Shown here piece by piece: positions 33,099 through 41,780 of a DNA stretch of 64,000 bases. The notes below the pieces were generated by a model. The model worked only from the letters and a program-made list of their open reading frames with translations. It ran no database searches and had not been told where the DNA came from. Source of the stretch: CAWIHK01 sp963835935. GTDB taxonomy: Bacteria > Bacteroidota > Ignavibacteria > UBA10030 > CAVZMI01. Location: the NCBI GenBank assembly GCA_963835935.1, contig CAWIHK010000005.1, forward strand, positions 744,001 through 808,000, read 5' to 3'. A program made the translations under genes and the position numbers. Positions within the stretch are counted from its first letter, which is position 1. Each line of letters starts with the position of its first letter.

Positions 33099-35357
33099 CT
33101 ACTTCCGAATAACAGCGACCTTTCCTTTAGCGACCTGATCTCCTTGAACGCTATAAGCAACTATCAGATATATTCCGCTTGAGACATCTTTGCCAAATCG
33201 ATCTTTACCATCCCAATATGCTATCCGGCCGCCTGTCAAAGAACTTTTATCATTCAGTTCTCTGATCATTCTACCATCGATACTATAAATTTTTACACCG
33301 GCATCAGCGATTAGACCATTGATTGTCATCCGATGGTCTGACGGTATGATATATGGATTTGGTGCAAATGTAAGGGTTCCAAAAGATTCCTTTGGAGCGA
33401 GGATATCCGTTTTTAAGGCTGCGAGCCCTTTATCAGTTCCGAAATATGCAATTCCATGTTCCCGATCGAAAGCGATTGATTTCACGTTATCATCGGGTAA
33501 CTTGCCATTTGTCGATGCAACTGTATACTGGGCGAGTACGTTATATTGATCAGACAGTACTACGATTCCTTGATTGGTTCCGACCCAGATGTTATTTAGA
33601 GCATCAACTATTATGGAATTGATATATAGTCCATGTAAAGGATAGACTGTAAAAATATTATTTGCTGCGAATGGATTTGATGGATCAACAATATAGTTAG
33701 CGCCTTGGTCCGTTCCAACCCAAAGAGATCCCTGATTATCCACCGCGACTGCTTTTATATTATCACTCTCCAAACTATTACTTTCAGAGGTGATGATGTA
33801 CCATTCGTCATCGCCAACATCATCCAATGTTCCCTTCGAATCCACAAAAAAGAGACCATACGATTTAACACCGTCATCACGAATAAATATCCATTTATTT
33901 CCGTTTTGATCGATTGTCAAACCATCCAAGTAAGTGGAAGGAACAATTTGGCTGGGTGCTGTGAAACCGCTCCATGTAGAATCCGGTCGCATAACCCAAA
34001 GTATTTTTCCATCATCTGGTAATAGATCAATCATCCAGGTATTTCCACGCCAATCAGTTGCCACATCACCGATGACTACGAAATCGTTATCCCCATCTCC
34101 AGCAAAACCTGCTTTCGCATGATTAAACAAAATTACATTCCCCTTGTTATCGATTGAAACAACGCCTCCACCCCATGCACTGATCCACTTCGAATTATTG
34201 GTCCCTATAGATGCATGGTAAAAATCATTATCCTTAAAAAAAGGATATTTGGATTTATCATAATTCATCCAGGAAGTCCCATCGAAACTCATAAAACCCG
34301 TTCCATGTCCATCACGCCCTGTACCCACCCATACAACTCCATTATTGTCAACTGCAAGATTAAGAAATAGATTTGATGCCGGTCCATTTGGGATGACAGG
34401 ACAGGCGATTTTATTCTTCCAATAAATCAATCCATTGTTTGTAGTTGCAATCACCGGATCGCCGGCATTAGTCAATGTAAAATCTGAGAATGTTAATCCT
34501 GAATTGACATATAGTGTCATGAGCTGCATACTTTGTGTCAACTTGTAGATGCCATTCGAGCTGAGAACTATCATTCCATCCTGAACGGGGATTATCTTTA
34601 GAATTTTGAAGGAACTCGAACTCCAGTATAGATTCCAGGCATCATTTTGAAAACTGTAAATGCCATTTGAAGTAGCCGCAAACAAAATTGCATGGTTCTC
34701 AAATATGGATACTATCGGAGCTGCGTTATTATTCTCTACTATTCCATAACTCTGCCAGGAATCAGGTGAAACGAGATTAGAAGACGATAACCAAGCAACT
34801 TCAACTCCCTTATCCGTGCCGATCCAAATTTTTCCCTGTGCAATTAAGGCACAATTCGAGGAAGGCGAGATAAAGTGATTGTAAGTGTCGCCGAACTCAA
34901 ACGCCCTTTTATGAAAGAGTGCTACACCAAATTCGCCGAATATATAGAGTGAATCGCCGCTGGATAAAAAACCGTTAATCTGTTTCTGAGCTGCGATTGA
35001 GACTGTGGATTGCGTAATATCAAGGTTGATTTGCCATCGTCCGCTCGAGGGTGTGTAATGAGCCAGCCCTCCGGATTGAGTGCCGACCCAGACAGAACCG
35101 TCGTTATCGGTTAGAATACCCGTGATTTCGTTTGACGGGAGTCCTTCAGAAGAGGTGAATTGGGTGAATGAGCTATCGGAGAAACGATAGGAAAAAATCC
35201 CACCCGAAGTTCCACTCCAAACAACATCATTCCGACAACTAACAACATTAACGGCGTTTTTTGCCGTATAAACTTTCCATTCACCGGTATGCTGCTGACT
35301 TATAACTTGGAACGTTGATATATACAACCCGAAGAGAATGCCGCACCAATACTTCAT
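33099..35357 (-). CDS. Two-component-regulator-propeller T9SS protein (PorZ-like)
   Basis: The 752-residue secreted protein has a signal peptide (FGLYISTFQVISQQ). Many Reg_prop-type propeller blades follow, such as EGLPSNEITGILTDNDGSVW, VGTQSGGLAHY and GSLWVGTDQGANY, over about 30-660. The C-terminal domain (about 668-752: FAPNPYIIPSDHRMTINGL ... SSGIYLIVAYS) is of T9SS type. The two-propeller-plus-CTD build and length recall PorZ, which works with PorU in cleaving T9SS cargo, but I cannot confirm orthology. It is 3 bases downstream of ribH on the same strand. Other T9SS machinery is absent from the window. Confidence 0.8.
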   Translation of the reverse strand: MKYWCGILFGLYISTFQVISQQHTGEWKVYTAKNAVNVVSCRNDVVWSGTSGGIFSYRFSDSSFTQFTSSEGLPSNEITGILTDNDGSVWVGTQSGGLAHYTPSSGRWQINLDITQSTVSIAAQKQINGFLSSGDSLYIFGEFGVALFHKRAFEFGDTYNHFISPSSNCALIAQGKIWIGTDKGVEVAWLSSSNLVSPDSWQSYGIVENNNAAPIVSIFENHAILFAATSNGIYSFQNDAWNLYWSSSSFKILKIIPVQDGMIVLSSNGIYKLTQSMQLMTLYVNSGLTFSDFTLTNAGDPVIATTNNGLIYWKNKIACPVIPNGPASNLFLNLAVDNNGVVWVGTGRDGHGTGFMSFDGTSWMNYDKSKYPFFKDNDFYHASIGTNNSKWISAWGGGVVSIDNKGNVILFNHAKAGFAGDGDNDFVVIGDVATDWRGNTWMIDLLPDDGKILWVMRPDSTWSGFTAPSQIVPSTYLDGLTIDQNGNKWIFIRDDGVKSYGLFFVDSKGTLDDVGDDEWYIITSESNSLESDNIKAVAVDNQGSLWVGTDQGANYIVDPSNPFAANNIFTVYPLHGLYINSIIVDALNNIWVGTNQGIVVLSDQYNVLAQYTVASTNGKLPDDNVKSIAFDREHGIAYFGTDKGLAALKTDILAPKESFGTLTFAPNPYIIPSDHRMTINGLIADAGVKIYSIDGRMIRELNDKSSLTGGRIAYWDGKDRFGKDVSSGIYLIVAYSVQGDQVAKGKVAVIRK

Positions 35358-35360
35358 CCG

Positions 35361-35828
35361 TTATTTCACGTTAAATTGTTTTTGAAGGTTGACCATTTCG
35401 ATGACACTCAAAGCAGCATCCCAACCTTTGTTCCCTGTTTTACCACCTGCACGTTCGATTGCTTGCTCCATGGTGTCTGTAGTAAGGACGCCAAAACCCA
35501 GTGGAATGTTATGGGATAGTGTAATTTGAGCAATGCCTTTTGATACTTCAGCCGCAATATAATCGAAATGTGGAGTTTCACCGCGAATGACACATCCAAG
35601 GCAAATTATCGCGTCGTATTTTTTCGAGCTTGCAAGCAGTTGTGCTGTTAAAGGAATTTCAAAAGCTCCCGGGCAATAGACTGTGTCGATCTGCTTATCG
35701 TCGGCTTGATGTCTGACAAGACAATCCACCGCACCTTCAAACAATTTTTTTGTGATTTGGCTATTAAATCTACTTATTACGATTCCAAATCGAAATCCTT
35801 TTGCAGATAATGTTCCCTGATAATCCAT
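35361..35828 (-). CDS. ribH: 6,7-dimethyl-8-ribityllumazine synthase
   Basis: The 155-residue penultimate enzyme of riboflavin synthesis. The substrate loop GAFEIPLTAQ, the GCVIRGETPHFDYI segment and GVLTTDTMEQA with GGKTGNKGWDAA are all present. Length is standard. It is isolated from other rib genes and lies just upstream of the propeller T9SS gene. Confidence 0.96.
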   Translation of the reverse strand: MDYQGTLSAKGFRFGIVISRFNSQITKKLFEGAVDCLVRHQADDKQIDTVYCPGAFEIPLTAQLLASSKKYDAIICLGCVIRGETPHFDYIAAEVSKGIAQITLSHNIPLGFGVLTTDTMEQAIERAGGKTGNKGWDAALSVIEMVNLQKQFNVK

Positions 35829-35852
35829 ATTTTTAATCCGTTCTGTGATAAA

Positions 35853-36683
35853 TTATTTGAACAATCGTCGTTTCATTGCTTCAACCAAGGTATCTGTAAC
35901 GAAAACCGTTCCCAACGCCCAATCATCATTTTTCTTTCCGCCATGAAAATCCGATCCGCCGCTTTCGAGCAGGTAATATTGATTTGCAACACTCCGGTAG
36001 TATTGCTGGACTTCAGGAGAATGCGAGGGATGGACAATTTCGATGCCATCTACCCCAGTTTTAATTAACTGCATTAGCACGGACTCGTACATGTTTTTCC
36101 CCGGATGGGCAATGAACGAAATTCCTCCCGCTGAAGAAATGATTTCCACAGCTTCCCGAGGAGATAGTTGGAATTTTTTTTCATAAGCAGGACCACCATA
36201 TCCTATATATTTCTCGAAAGCCTCGAGATATGTTTCTGTCAAACCTCCATCAACCAGTGCATTTGCAATATGAGGACGACCCACAGACCCGCTCCCGGCC
36301 TGTTCAAGAACTGCATCCATCGTAAGTGGAATTTTTAATGAATGGAGTTTCTCAACAATCCGTTGGGCTCGCTTAAGTCTTTCGCGCCGGAACAACGACA
36401 GGTAGTCGAGCAATTTCGGGTTCTTGTGATCGATGAAATAGCCGAGAATATGAATGTCTCTTTCACCTAGTGCGGCGCTGAGTTCAACACCATTAATAAT
36501 TTCCATTCCGACTTCAGAACCACATTCAATCGCTTCATCCAACGCTCCAATATTATCATGATCGGCAATCCCGAGCACCCGAATATCGGCAGCACGAGCT
36601 TTTTGAATTAATTGTTGCGGGGTGAGTGCGCCATCGGAATAATTAGTGTGTGTATGGAGATCAACTTTCCATGCTTTATTCAC
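35853..36683 (-). CDS. PHP-domain phosphoesterase
   Basis: The 276-residue protein opens with KVDLHTHTNYSDG (residues 6-18), the metal-binding His motif of the PHP fold. VLGIADHDN follows, then SFIAHPGK and GSDFHGGKK near the end. This is the 3',5'-nucleoside bisphosphate phosphatase/YciV-like type. The likely role is cleavage of phosphate esters such as pAp or RNA ends (RNase AM family), by homology. It sits between ribH and the Crp regulator with short gaps. Confidence 0.9.
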   Translation of the reverse strand: MNKAWKVDLHTHTNYSDGALTPQQLIQKARAADIRVLGIADHDNIGALDEAIECGSEVGMEIINGVELSAALGERDIHILGYFIDHKNPKLLDYLSLFRRERLKRAQRIVEKLHSLKIPLTMDAVLEQAGSGSVGRPHIANALVDGGLTETYLEAFEKYIGYGGPAYEKKFQLSPREAVEIISSAGGISFIAHPGKNMYESVLMQLIKTGVDGIEIVHPSHSPEVQQYYRSVANQYYLLESGGSDFHGGKKNDDWALGTVFVTDTLVEAMKRRLFK

Positions 36684-36795
36684 CGGGTTACCACTTCACC
36701 TTCTAAAAAAACTTTTATTTCTATTTTCATCAACAGCCATTCCCTGCTTTAAACAAAATACGTGGAGGTGATAGACACCGTAATAGTATTCCTGT

Positions 36796-37476
36796 TTATG
36801 TAAACAGACTTTTAAATTTTTCATAATCGTTTATAATCAGCGTGCTTCCCTTCATCTGAAGGTAACCTTTAGTTATAAACTGATGTATCATGCGTGAAAT
36901 TGTTTCACGCGATGTGCCCGCCATATTTGCCAGATCCTGTTGAAGAGGAAGGTCATCTATCTCCACCCGTCCATTCCGGATTCGGCCAATATCGTCGGCA
37001 AGTTGCAGGACAACATTCGCCACCCTTCCTGCCGCATCGCGTAACGAGAGACTTTTAATTTGTGCATCAGCTTTTCGCAGCCGACTGGTTAATTCTTTCA
37101 GAAGCAAAATTGCAATCGTCGGATAGTCATTCAGAAATTGCAGAAAATCGCGACGATGGATAATAAATAATTCTGACCTTGTGATGGCAACTACACTGGC
37201 AGACCGTGAGAATCCATCAAGCAATGCCATCTCTCCGAAAAATTCATTCTCACCAAGAATCGATAAAATCACTTCACGGCCGTCATCGTCGGTTCGAACT
37301 ATTTTTACTTTTCCGGCAACGATAGTAAAGAGGGCAGAACCGGATTCTTCCTCCAGAAGAATAATACTTCCCTTCTTATATTTCTTCCGGACTCCCAGAG
37401 CAGCAATTTTTTCAAACTCTTTTTCCGCTAGATCTGAAAAAATCGGAACGTTACTTAAGAAATCTTTTTCCTCCAT
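36796..37476 (-). CDS. Crp/Fnr family transcriptional regulator
   Basis: The start ATG at 37476 (MEEKDFLSNVPIFSDL) is favoured by AGGAG four bases before it; in-frame starts up to 37500 exist. The 226-residue protein has a cyclic-nucleotide-type beta roll (about 12-125: GSIILLEEESGSALF, FGEMALLDGFSRSASV) and a C-terminal winged helix with TSRETISRMIHQF. Glu and Arg of the beta roll are conserved as in cAMP-binding members, but no FNR cysteine cluster is seen. Target genes cannot be inferred. Confidence 0.92.
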   Translation of the reverse strand: MEEKDFLSNVPIFSDLAEKEFEKIAALGVRKKYKKGSIILLEEESGSALFTIVAGKVKIVRTDDDGREVILSILGENEFFGEMALLDGFSRSASVVAITRSELFIIHRRDFLQFLNDYPTIAILLLKELTSRLRKADAQIKSLSLRDAAGRVANVVLQLADDIGRIRNGRVEIDDLPLQQDLANMAGTSRETISRMIHQFITKGYLQMKGSTLIINDYEKFKSLFT

Positions 37477-37574
37477 AGGACTCCTCATGATCATTGCCAC
37501 CAGTGGAGCAATGAATTCCTTTTTTTTTCCGAACTGAGAGTTAAACGAAAAACCGAACTTGTATCCTTGTACAA

Positions 37575-37603
37575 AATATAGGCGAGCATCGCGAGAAAGT
37601 CAA
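37575..37603 (-). promoter_or_regulatory. Predicted promoter of the Crp-family gene
   Basis: TTGACT (37603-37598), 17 bases, TATATT (37580-37575) on the minus strand, about 100 bases before the start. Confidence 0.65.
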
Positions 37604-37627
37604 GCTAATCGCATAATACCTTGAAGA

Positions 37628-37656
37628 TTGAAAATCTGACGGAATTTTTGTATATT
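37628..37656 (+). promoter_or_regulatory. Predicted promoter of the FmdB-type gene
   Basis: TTGAAA (37628-37633), 17-base spacer, TATATT (37651-37656), 41 bases before the ATG at 37698. Confidence 0.65.
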
Positions 37657-37697
37657 TAATGTGTGTTTTAATAAAGGATGTATGGAAAAGGGATAAT

Positions 37698-37967
37698 ATG
37701 CCAACGTATGAATATAAATGCTCCGACTGTGGCCATTCATTTGAGGATTTCCAATCAATGAAAGCTGAACCGCATTTCATTTGTCCAATATGTGGTAAGC
37801 CTGCCCTTAAACGGTTGCTAAGTGCGGGATCCGGTATGATTTTTCGTGGAACGGGATTTTATCTGACAGATTATAAGAACAATAATTCTAATAAAAAGTC
37901 GAAAACTTCTTCATCGGAATCTCCGGCGCCACCTTCCTCATCGACGACACCGGATAAAAAGTCCTGA
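37698..37967 (+). CDS. FmdB-family zinc-ribbon protein
   Basis: The 89-residue protein begins MPTYEYKCSDCGHSFE and has a second CPICGKPALKR knuckle, the C-x2-C...C-x2-C zinc ribbon of the FmdB regulatory protein family. The tail is low-complexity, Ser/Pro/Lys-rich. The start is chosen at 37698 because the MPTYEYKC N-terminus is invariant in the family; an upstream ATG in the same frame has no support. Function unknown. It carries its own promoter. Confidence 0.9.
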   Translation: MPTYEYKCSDCGHSFEDFQSMKAEPHFICPICGKPALKRLLSAGSGMIFRGTGFYLTDYKNNNSNKKSKTSSSESPAPPSSSTTPDKKS

Positions 37968-37973
37968 AAAATG

Positions 37974-38002
37974 TTGATTCTTGGCAGATTCTTGTGTAAT
38001 TT
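37974..38002 (+). promoter_or_regulatory. Predicted promoter of the nucleotidyltransferase-metK-ahcY genes
   Basis: TTGATT (37974-37979), 17 bases, TAATTT (37997-38002), 63 bases before the ATG. Confidence 0.5.
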
Positions 38003-38065
38003 TATATTTATAAATTAATTCAAGTCCGGCAAGAAGAGGCTTATCTTCATCATCAAAGGTATTCA

Positions 38066-39043
38066 ATGAAAGCTGTTATTCCAGTAGCTGGTGTAGGAAG
38101 CCGTTTACGCCCACATACGTATACTCTTCCAAAAGTATTACTTAATGTTGCCGGTAAACCTATCATCGGTCATATTTTAGATACTTTGTTATCGTCCGGC
38201 ATAAACGATGCTTCGATAATTATAGGTTACATGGGTGATAAAATTAAAGAATATATAACAAACCATTATAACATGCATATTGATTTCATCGAACAGGAAG
38301 AACGGCTTGGCCTCGGCCACTCGATCTACCTGGCACAGCACACCATACCTGTTGATGAACCGGTGCTGATTATACTCGGCGATACAATTTTTGATGTCGA
38401 TCTTTCATCTATTTTAAAGTCAAGTGTCTCTTTGCTTGGAGTAAAATTGGTTGATGACCCCAGGCGCTTTGGAATTGCGGAAGTTGAGAATGGATATATT
38501 TCCCGCCTGGTTGAAAAACCTGAACACCCAACAAGCAATTTAGCTCTTGTCGGGCTCTACTATATTACCAATACATCCTTGCTTTTAGAATGTATTAAAA
38601 AACTCATGACTGAAAATATCCGAACGAAAAATGAATATCAACTGACAGATGCATTGCAATTGATGATTCGGGCGGGAGAAAAAATGAAAACATTCCCGGT
38701 AGATGGATGGTATGATTGTGGAAAACCGGAAACACTGCTTTCAACGAATCGCCATCTATTGGATAAAATGGCGACCAATGCAACGTATCCGGGAGTTGTG
38801 GTATTTCCCCCAGCATTTATTTCTCCGTCGGCTCAAGTATCAAATTCCATCATTGGACCGTATACGACAATCGGAGAAAGAGCTGTTGTCCATGATGCAA
38901 TTCTAAGAAACTCAATTATCAGCGAAGATGCACAGGTCAGTGGTGCGTTGTTGGAAGATTCGATCATCGGAAATCATGCGAGAGTCAGCGGGAATTGGAA
39001 ACACATTAATGTAGGTGATTCTTCCGAGATCGACTTTTCATGA
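38066..39043 (+). CDS. Sugar-phosphate nucleotidyltransferase with hexapeptide tail
   Basis: The 325-residue protein has the nucleotidyltransferase start VIPVAGVGSRLRPHTYTLPK, VLIILGDTIFD for the metal site and EKPEHPTSNLALVGLYYI. The last 80 residues form a left-handed beta helix (AQVSNSIIGPYTTIGE, DAQVSGALLEDSIIG). It resembles GlmU/RmlA-type enzymes making NDP-sugars from sugar-1-phosphate and NTP. It could supply the dTDP-glucose needed by RfbB at 60.5 kb, since rfbA is absent from the sugar cluster, but the substrate is not determined. Its stop overlaps the metK region; a longer metK frame begins 4 bases before its end. Confidence 0.88.
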   Translation: MKAVIPVAGVGSRLRPHTYTLPKVLLNVAGKPIIGHILDTLLSSGINDASIIIGYMGDKIKEYITNHYNMHIDFIEQEERLGLGHSIYLAQHTIPVDEPVLIILGDTIFDVDLSSILKSSVSLLGVKLVDDPRRFGIAEVENGYISRLVEKPEHPTSNLALVGLYYITNTSLLLECIKKLMTENIRTKNEYQLTDALQLMIRAGEKMKTFPVDGWYDCGKPETLLSTNRHLLDKMATNATYPGVVVFPPAFISPSAQVSNSIIGPYTTIGERAVVHDAILRNSIISEDAQVSGALLEDSIIGNHARVSGNWKHINVGDSSEIDFS

Positions 39044-39087
39044 GAACGTTTTTATCATACATGAAATCATCATTAAACAGGAGCAGT

Positions 39088-40233
39088 ATGCCACAACTCT
39101 TCACTTCCGAATCAGTCTCAGAAGGACATCCGGATAAAATCTGCGATCAGATATTCGATGCTATTCTCGATGAATTATTAAAACAGGATCCGCATTCCCG
39201 AGTCGCATGCGAATCGTTCGTAACCACCGGACTTGTTGTAGTTGGAGGTGAAATTACAACAAAGGGTTATGTTGAAGTCCCGTCTCTCGTCCGCGAAGTC
39301 ATCCGTTCGATTGGATATACAAAAGCAGAATATCGATTCGATGCAGATTCCTGCGGTATTGTTTCAACTATACATCAGCAATCACCCGACATCGCTCTCG
39401 GTGTCGATACCGGCGGCGCAGGTGATCAAGGCATGATGTTCGGATATGCATGTAATGAAACGCCGACTTATATGCCGATGCCTATATTTTATGCACATCA
39501 ACTCGTTTACTGGCTTATGGAAATTCGAAAAAAATCACCGCAATTAATGCCGTACCTTCGTCCGGATGCAAAATCACAGGTGACCGTTGAATATGAAGGC
39601 AAAGCGCCAAAACGTATTCATACTGTCGTAATTTCTACCCAGCATGATCCTGATGTATCACAAAAGAAAATAAAAGAAGATGTTATCGAACATGTGATCA
39701 AACAGGTAATCCCGGCGGAGTATCTCGATTCAAAAACAGTTTATCACGTCAATCCGACAGGGCGATTTGAAATTGGCGGGCCACACGGAGATACCGGTTT
39801 AACGGGACGAAAAATTATTGTCGACACTTATGGCGGCCGTGCTCCTCATGGCGGTGGTGCCTTCAGCGGTAAAGACCCGTCGAAAGTCGACCGTAGCGCT
39901 GCTTATGCGGCACGCCATCTTGCAAAAAATGTGGTTGCGTCCGGCTTGGCGGATGAATGCACAATTCAAATCGCTTACGCGATCGGCATTGCTGAACCAG
40001 TATCGATTCATGTGGATACACATGGAACCGGAAAAGTATCAGATGTCTTTCTTGCAAAATTTATTCAGGAACATGTCGACCTTACACCGCGCGGCATTAT
40101 CCGCCGGTTGAAACTATTGCGCCCCATTTACAGAAAAACGGCGGCATACGGACACTTCGGACGTAATGATAAAGATTTCACATGGGAAAAACTCGACCTT
40201 GTTCCGTTGTTTAAAAAAGTCGATCGAAAGTAA
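39088..40233 (+). CDS. metK: S-adenosylmethionine synthetase
   Basis: The 381-residue enzyme makes SAM from methionine and ATP. Start ATG 39088 gives the conserved MPQLFTSESVSEGHPDK and follows AGGAG. GAGDQGMMFGYA and GGGAFSGKDPSKVDRSAAYAAR are diagnostic. Length is normal. It precedes ahcY by 31 bases, so synthesis and salvage of SAM are coupled. No SAM riboswitch was seen. Confidence 0.97.
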   Translation: MPQLFTSESVSEGHPDKICDQIFDAILDELLKQDPHSRVACESFVTTGLVVVGGEITTKGYVEVPSLVREVIRSIGYTKAEYRFDADSCGIVSTIHQQSPDIALGVDTGGAGDQGMMFGYACNETPTYMPMPIFYAHQLVYWLMEIRKKSPQLMPYLRPDAKSQVTVEYEGKAPKRIHTVVISTQHDPDVSQKKIKEDVIEHVIKQVIPAEYLDSKTVYHVNPTGRFEIGGPHGDTGLTGRKIIVDTYGGRAPHGGGAFSGKDPSKVDRSAAYAARHLAKNVVASGLADECTIQIAYAIGIAEPVSIHVDTHGTGKVSDVFLAKFIQEHVDLTPRGIIRRLKLLRPIYRKTAAYGHFGRNDKDFTWEKLDLVPLFKKVDRK

Positions 40234-40264
40234 ATAATATCAATCACAAATAAAATTGAAAATT

Positions 40265-41542
40265 ATGAACGAGAAAAAAGGCGTCTTCAAAGTAAAAGAT
40301 ATCAAACTTGCTGCCGAAGGGCAAAAATTAATTCAATGGGCAGAATCCCGAATGCCGGTGTTAATGGCGTTGCGTGAAAAATATAAGAAAACAAAACCTC
40401 TCAAAGGATTCCGTATTGCCGGCTGTTTGCACGTAACCAAGGAAACGGCGGTACTGGTTCGAACGTTTGTAGAAGCCGGCGCTCAGGTGAGCTGGAGCGG
40501 CTGTAACCCGCTCTCGACGAACGACGCCGTGGCTGCCGCTCTTGCCGCAGAAGGCATTCCAATTTATGCATGGCATGGAATGAACGTCAAAGAATTTTAC
40601 TGGTGCATCGAGGAAACACTGAAGTTCAGGCCAAACCTAACGCTTGACGATGGAGCCGACCTAATTTTTACAATACATAACAAGCGACAGGATTTGTTAG
40701 GGGAGATCATTGGCGGAACGGAAGAGACCACGACCGGCGTCCATCGCTTACGTGCAATGGCGAAAGATGGCGCATTGATGTATCCGGTCATCGCCGTGAA
40801 TGATGCAGAAACCAAATGGGACTTTGACAACGTGTACGGTACCGGTCAATCGACTCTTGACGGAATCATCCGCGCAACAAGTGTGTTGCTCGCTGGAAAA
40901 AATGTGGTCGTTGCAGGTTATGGGCACTGTGGCAAAGGCGTTGCGAATCGGGTGAAAGGTCTCGGCGCAAATGTCATCGTCACGGAAGTAAAACCGACCG
41001 CCGCGTTGAAAGCAACACTCGACGGCATGCGTGTAATGAAAATGGATGAGGCCGCAAAAATTGGAGATATTTTTGTGACGGCAACCGGTGTGAAGGATGT
41101 AATTGTTGGGCGCCATTTTCCGAAAATGAAAAATGGCGCGATTGTCTGCAACACAGGTCACTACGATTGCGAAATCAATCTGGTTGATTTGAAGAAACTG
41201 ACAAAGAGCGTCCGTGAAATTCGTCCGAACAACGAAGAATACACATTGAAGAACGGCAATAAATTGTACGTTCTCGCGCAGGGCCGACTTGTGAATCTCG
41301 CGGCAGCCGAAGGTCATCCGTCGGAGGTCATGGATATGTCGTTCGCTAACCAATTCATGTCGCAACTCCGGCTTGTAGAACTTCAAAAGAAAGGTGTCCG
41401 ATTAGAAAATAATGTGTACGATATTCCGGGCGAACAGGATCAGGAAATTGCGCGTGTGAAATTGAGCACCGGAGGATTCTCGATTGACAAGCTGACTCCG
41501 GCTCAGGAGAAGTATCTCGAAGATTATTCTGCAGGAACGTAG
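40265..41542 (+). CDS. ahcY: S-adenosylhomocysteine hydrolase (short form)
   Basis: The 425-residue NAD-dependent hydrolase splits S-adenosylhomocysteine into adenosine and homocysteine. GCLHVTKETAVL, WSGCNPLSTNDAVAAAL and the NAD loop VVAGYGHCGKGVANR are clear. It ends LTPAQEKYLEDYSAGT and lacks the C-terminal Lys/Tyr tail that reaches the NAD of the partner subunit in eukaryotic forms, as in the thermophile-type enzymes. ATG 40265 is used; a TTG at 40256 is in frame. It is downstream of metK. Confidence 0.96.
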   Translation: MNEKKGVFKVKDIKLAAEGQKLIQWAESRMPVLMALREKYKKTKPLKGFRIAGCLHVTKETAVLVRTFVEAGAQVSWSGCNPLSTNDAVAAALAAEGIPIYAWHGMNVKEFYWCIEETLKFRPNLTLDDGADLIFTIHNKRQDLLGEIIGGTEETTTGVHRLRAMAKDGALMYPVIAVNDAETKWDFDNVYGTGQSTLDGIIRATSVLLAGKNVVVAGYGHCGKGVANRVKGLGANVIVTEVKPTAALKATLDGMRVMKMDEAAKIGDIFVTATGVKDVIVGRHFPKMKNGAIVCNTGHYDCEINLVDLKKLTKSVREIRPNNEEYTLKNGNKLYVLAQGRLVNLAAAEGHPSEVMDMSFANQFMSQLRLVELQKKGVRLENNVYDIPGEQDQEIARVKLSTGGFSIDKLTPAQEKYLEDYSAGT

Positions 41543-41566
41543 AAACGGCTTGAAGTATTTTTCATC

Positions 41567-41689
41567 GTGTCCTTCATAGAAAGCTAGTTCATCTTTGTGT
41601 CCTTTGTGGTTAAATATAATGCCCAATATTATGACTAAAAGGAGAGCAACAAAGATCGCGAAGGTGACAATGCCTTCTATGAAGGACAC
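41567..41689. repeat. Inverted-repeat element between ahcY and rho
   Basis: GTGTCCTTCATAGAA (41567-41581) is the exact reverse complement of TTCTATGAAGGACAC (41675-41689), enclosing a 93-bp core with CTTTGTGTCCTTTGTGGTTAA (41593-41613). A related motif recurs at 43591-43610. No gene is convincing within it; a reverse open frame across it is composed of repeat. MITE or REP-like. Confidence 0.7.
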
Positions 41690-41780
41690 AAAAGTGGGGT
41701 AGAAGTTATCAATATATTTCTCTTATTATCTAGCTTGACCTTTTCTTTAACCTCTCTTCAGCGACAGCAAGGCTACTGAT

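Noticed and set aside
36791..36806. CTGTTTA/TAAACAG hairpin at the end of the Crp-family gene as a terminator
   Set aside because: It contains the stop codon and is not followed by a T-run; stem is short and AT-rich.
40748..41386. Antisense open frame of about 210 residues over ahcY
   Set aside because: Shadow of a confident gene; rich in His/Cys/Phe by codon mirror.
41402..41689. Reverse open frame with a hydrophobic stretch and NHKGHKDELAFYEGH
   Set aside because: It is built from the inverted-repeat element and the end of ahcY; start and composition do not support a gene.
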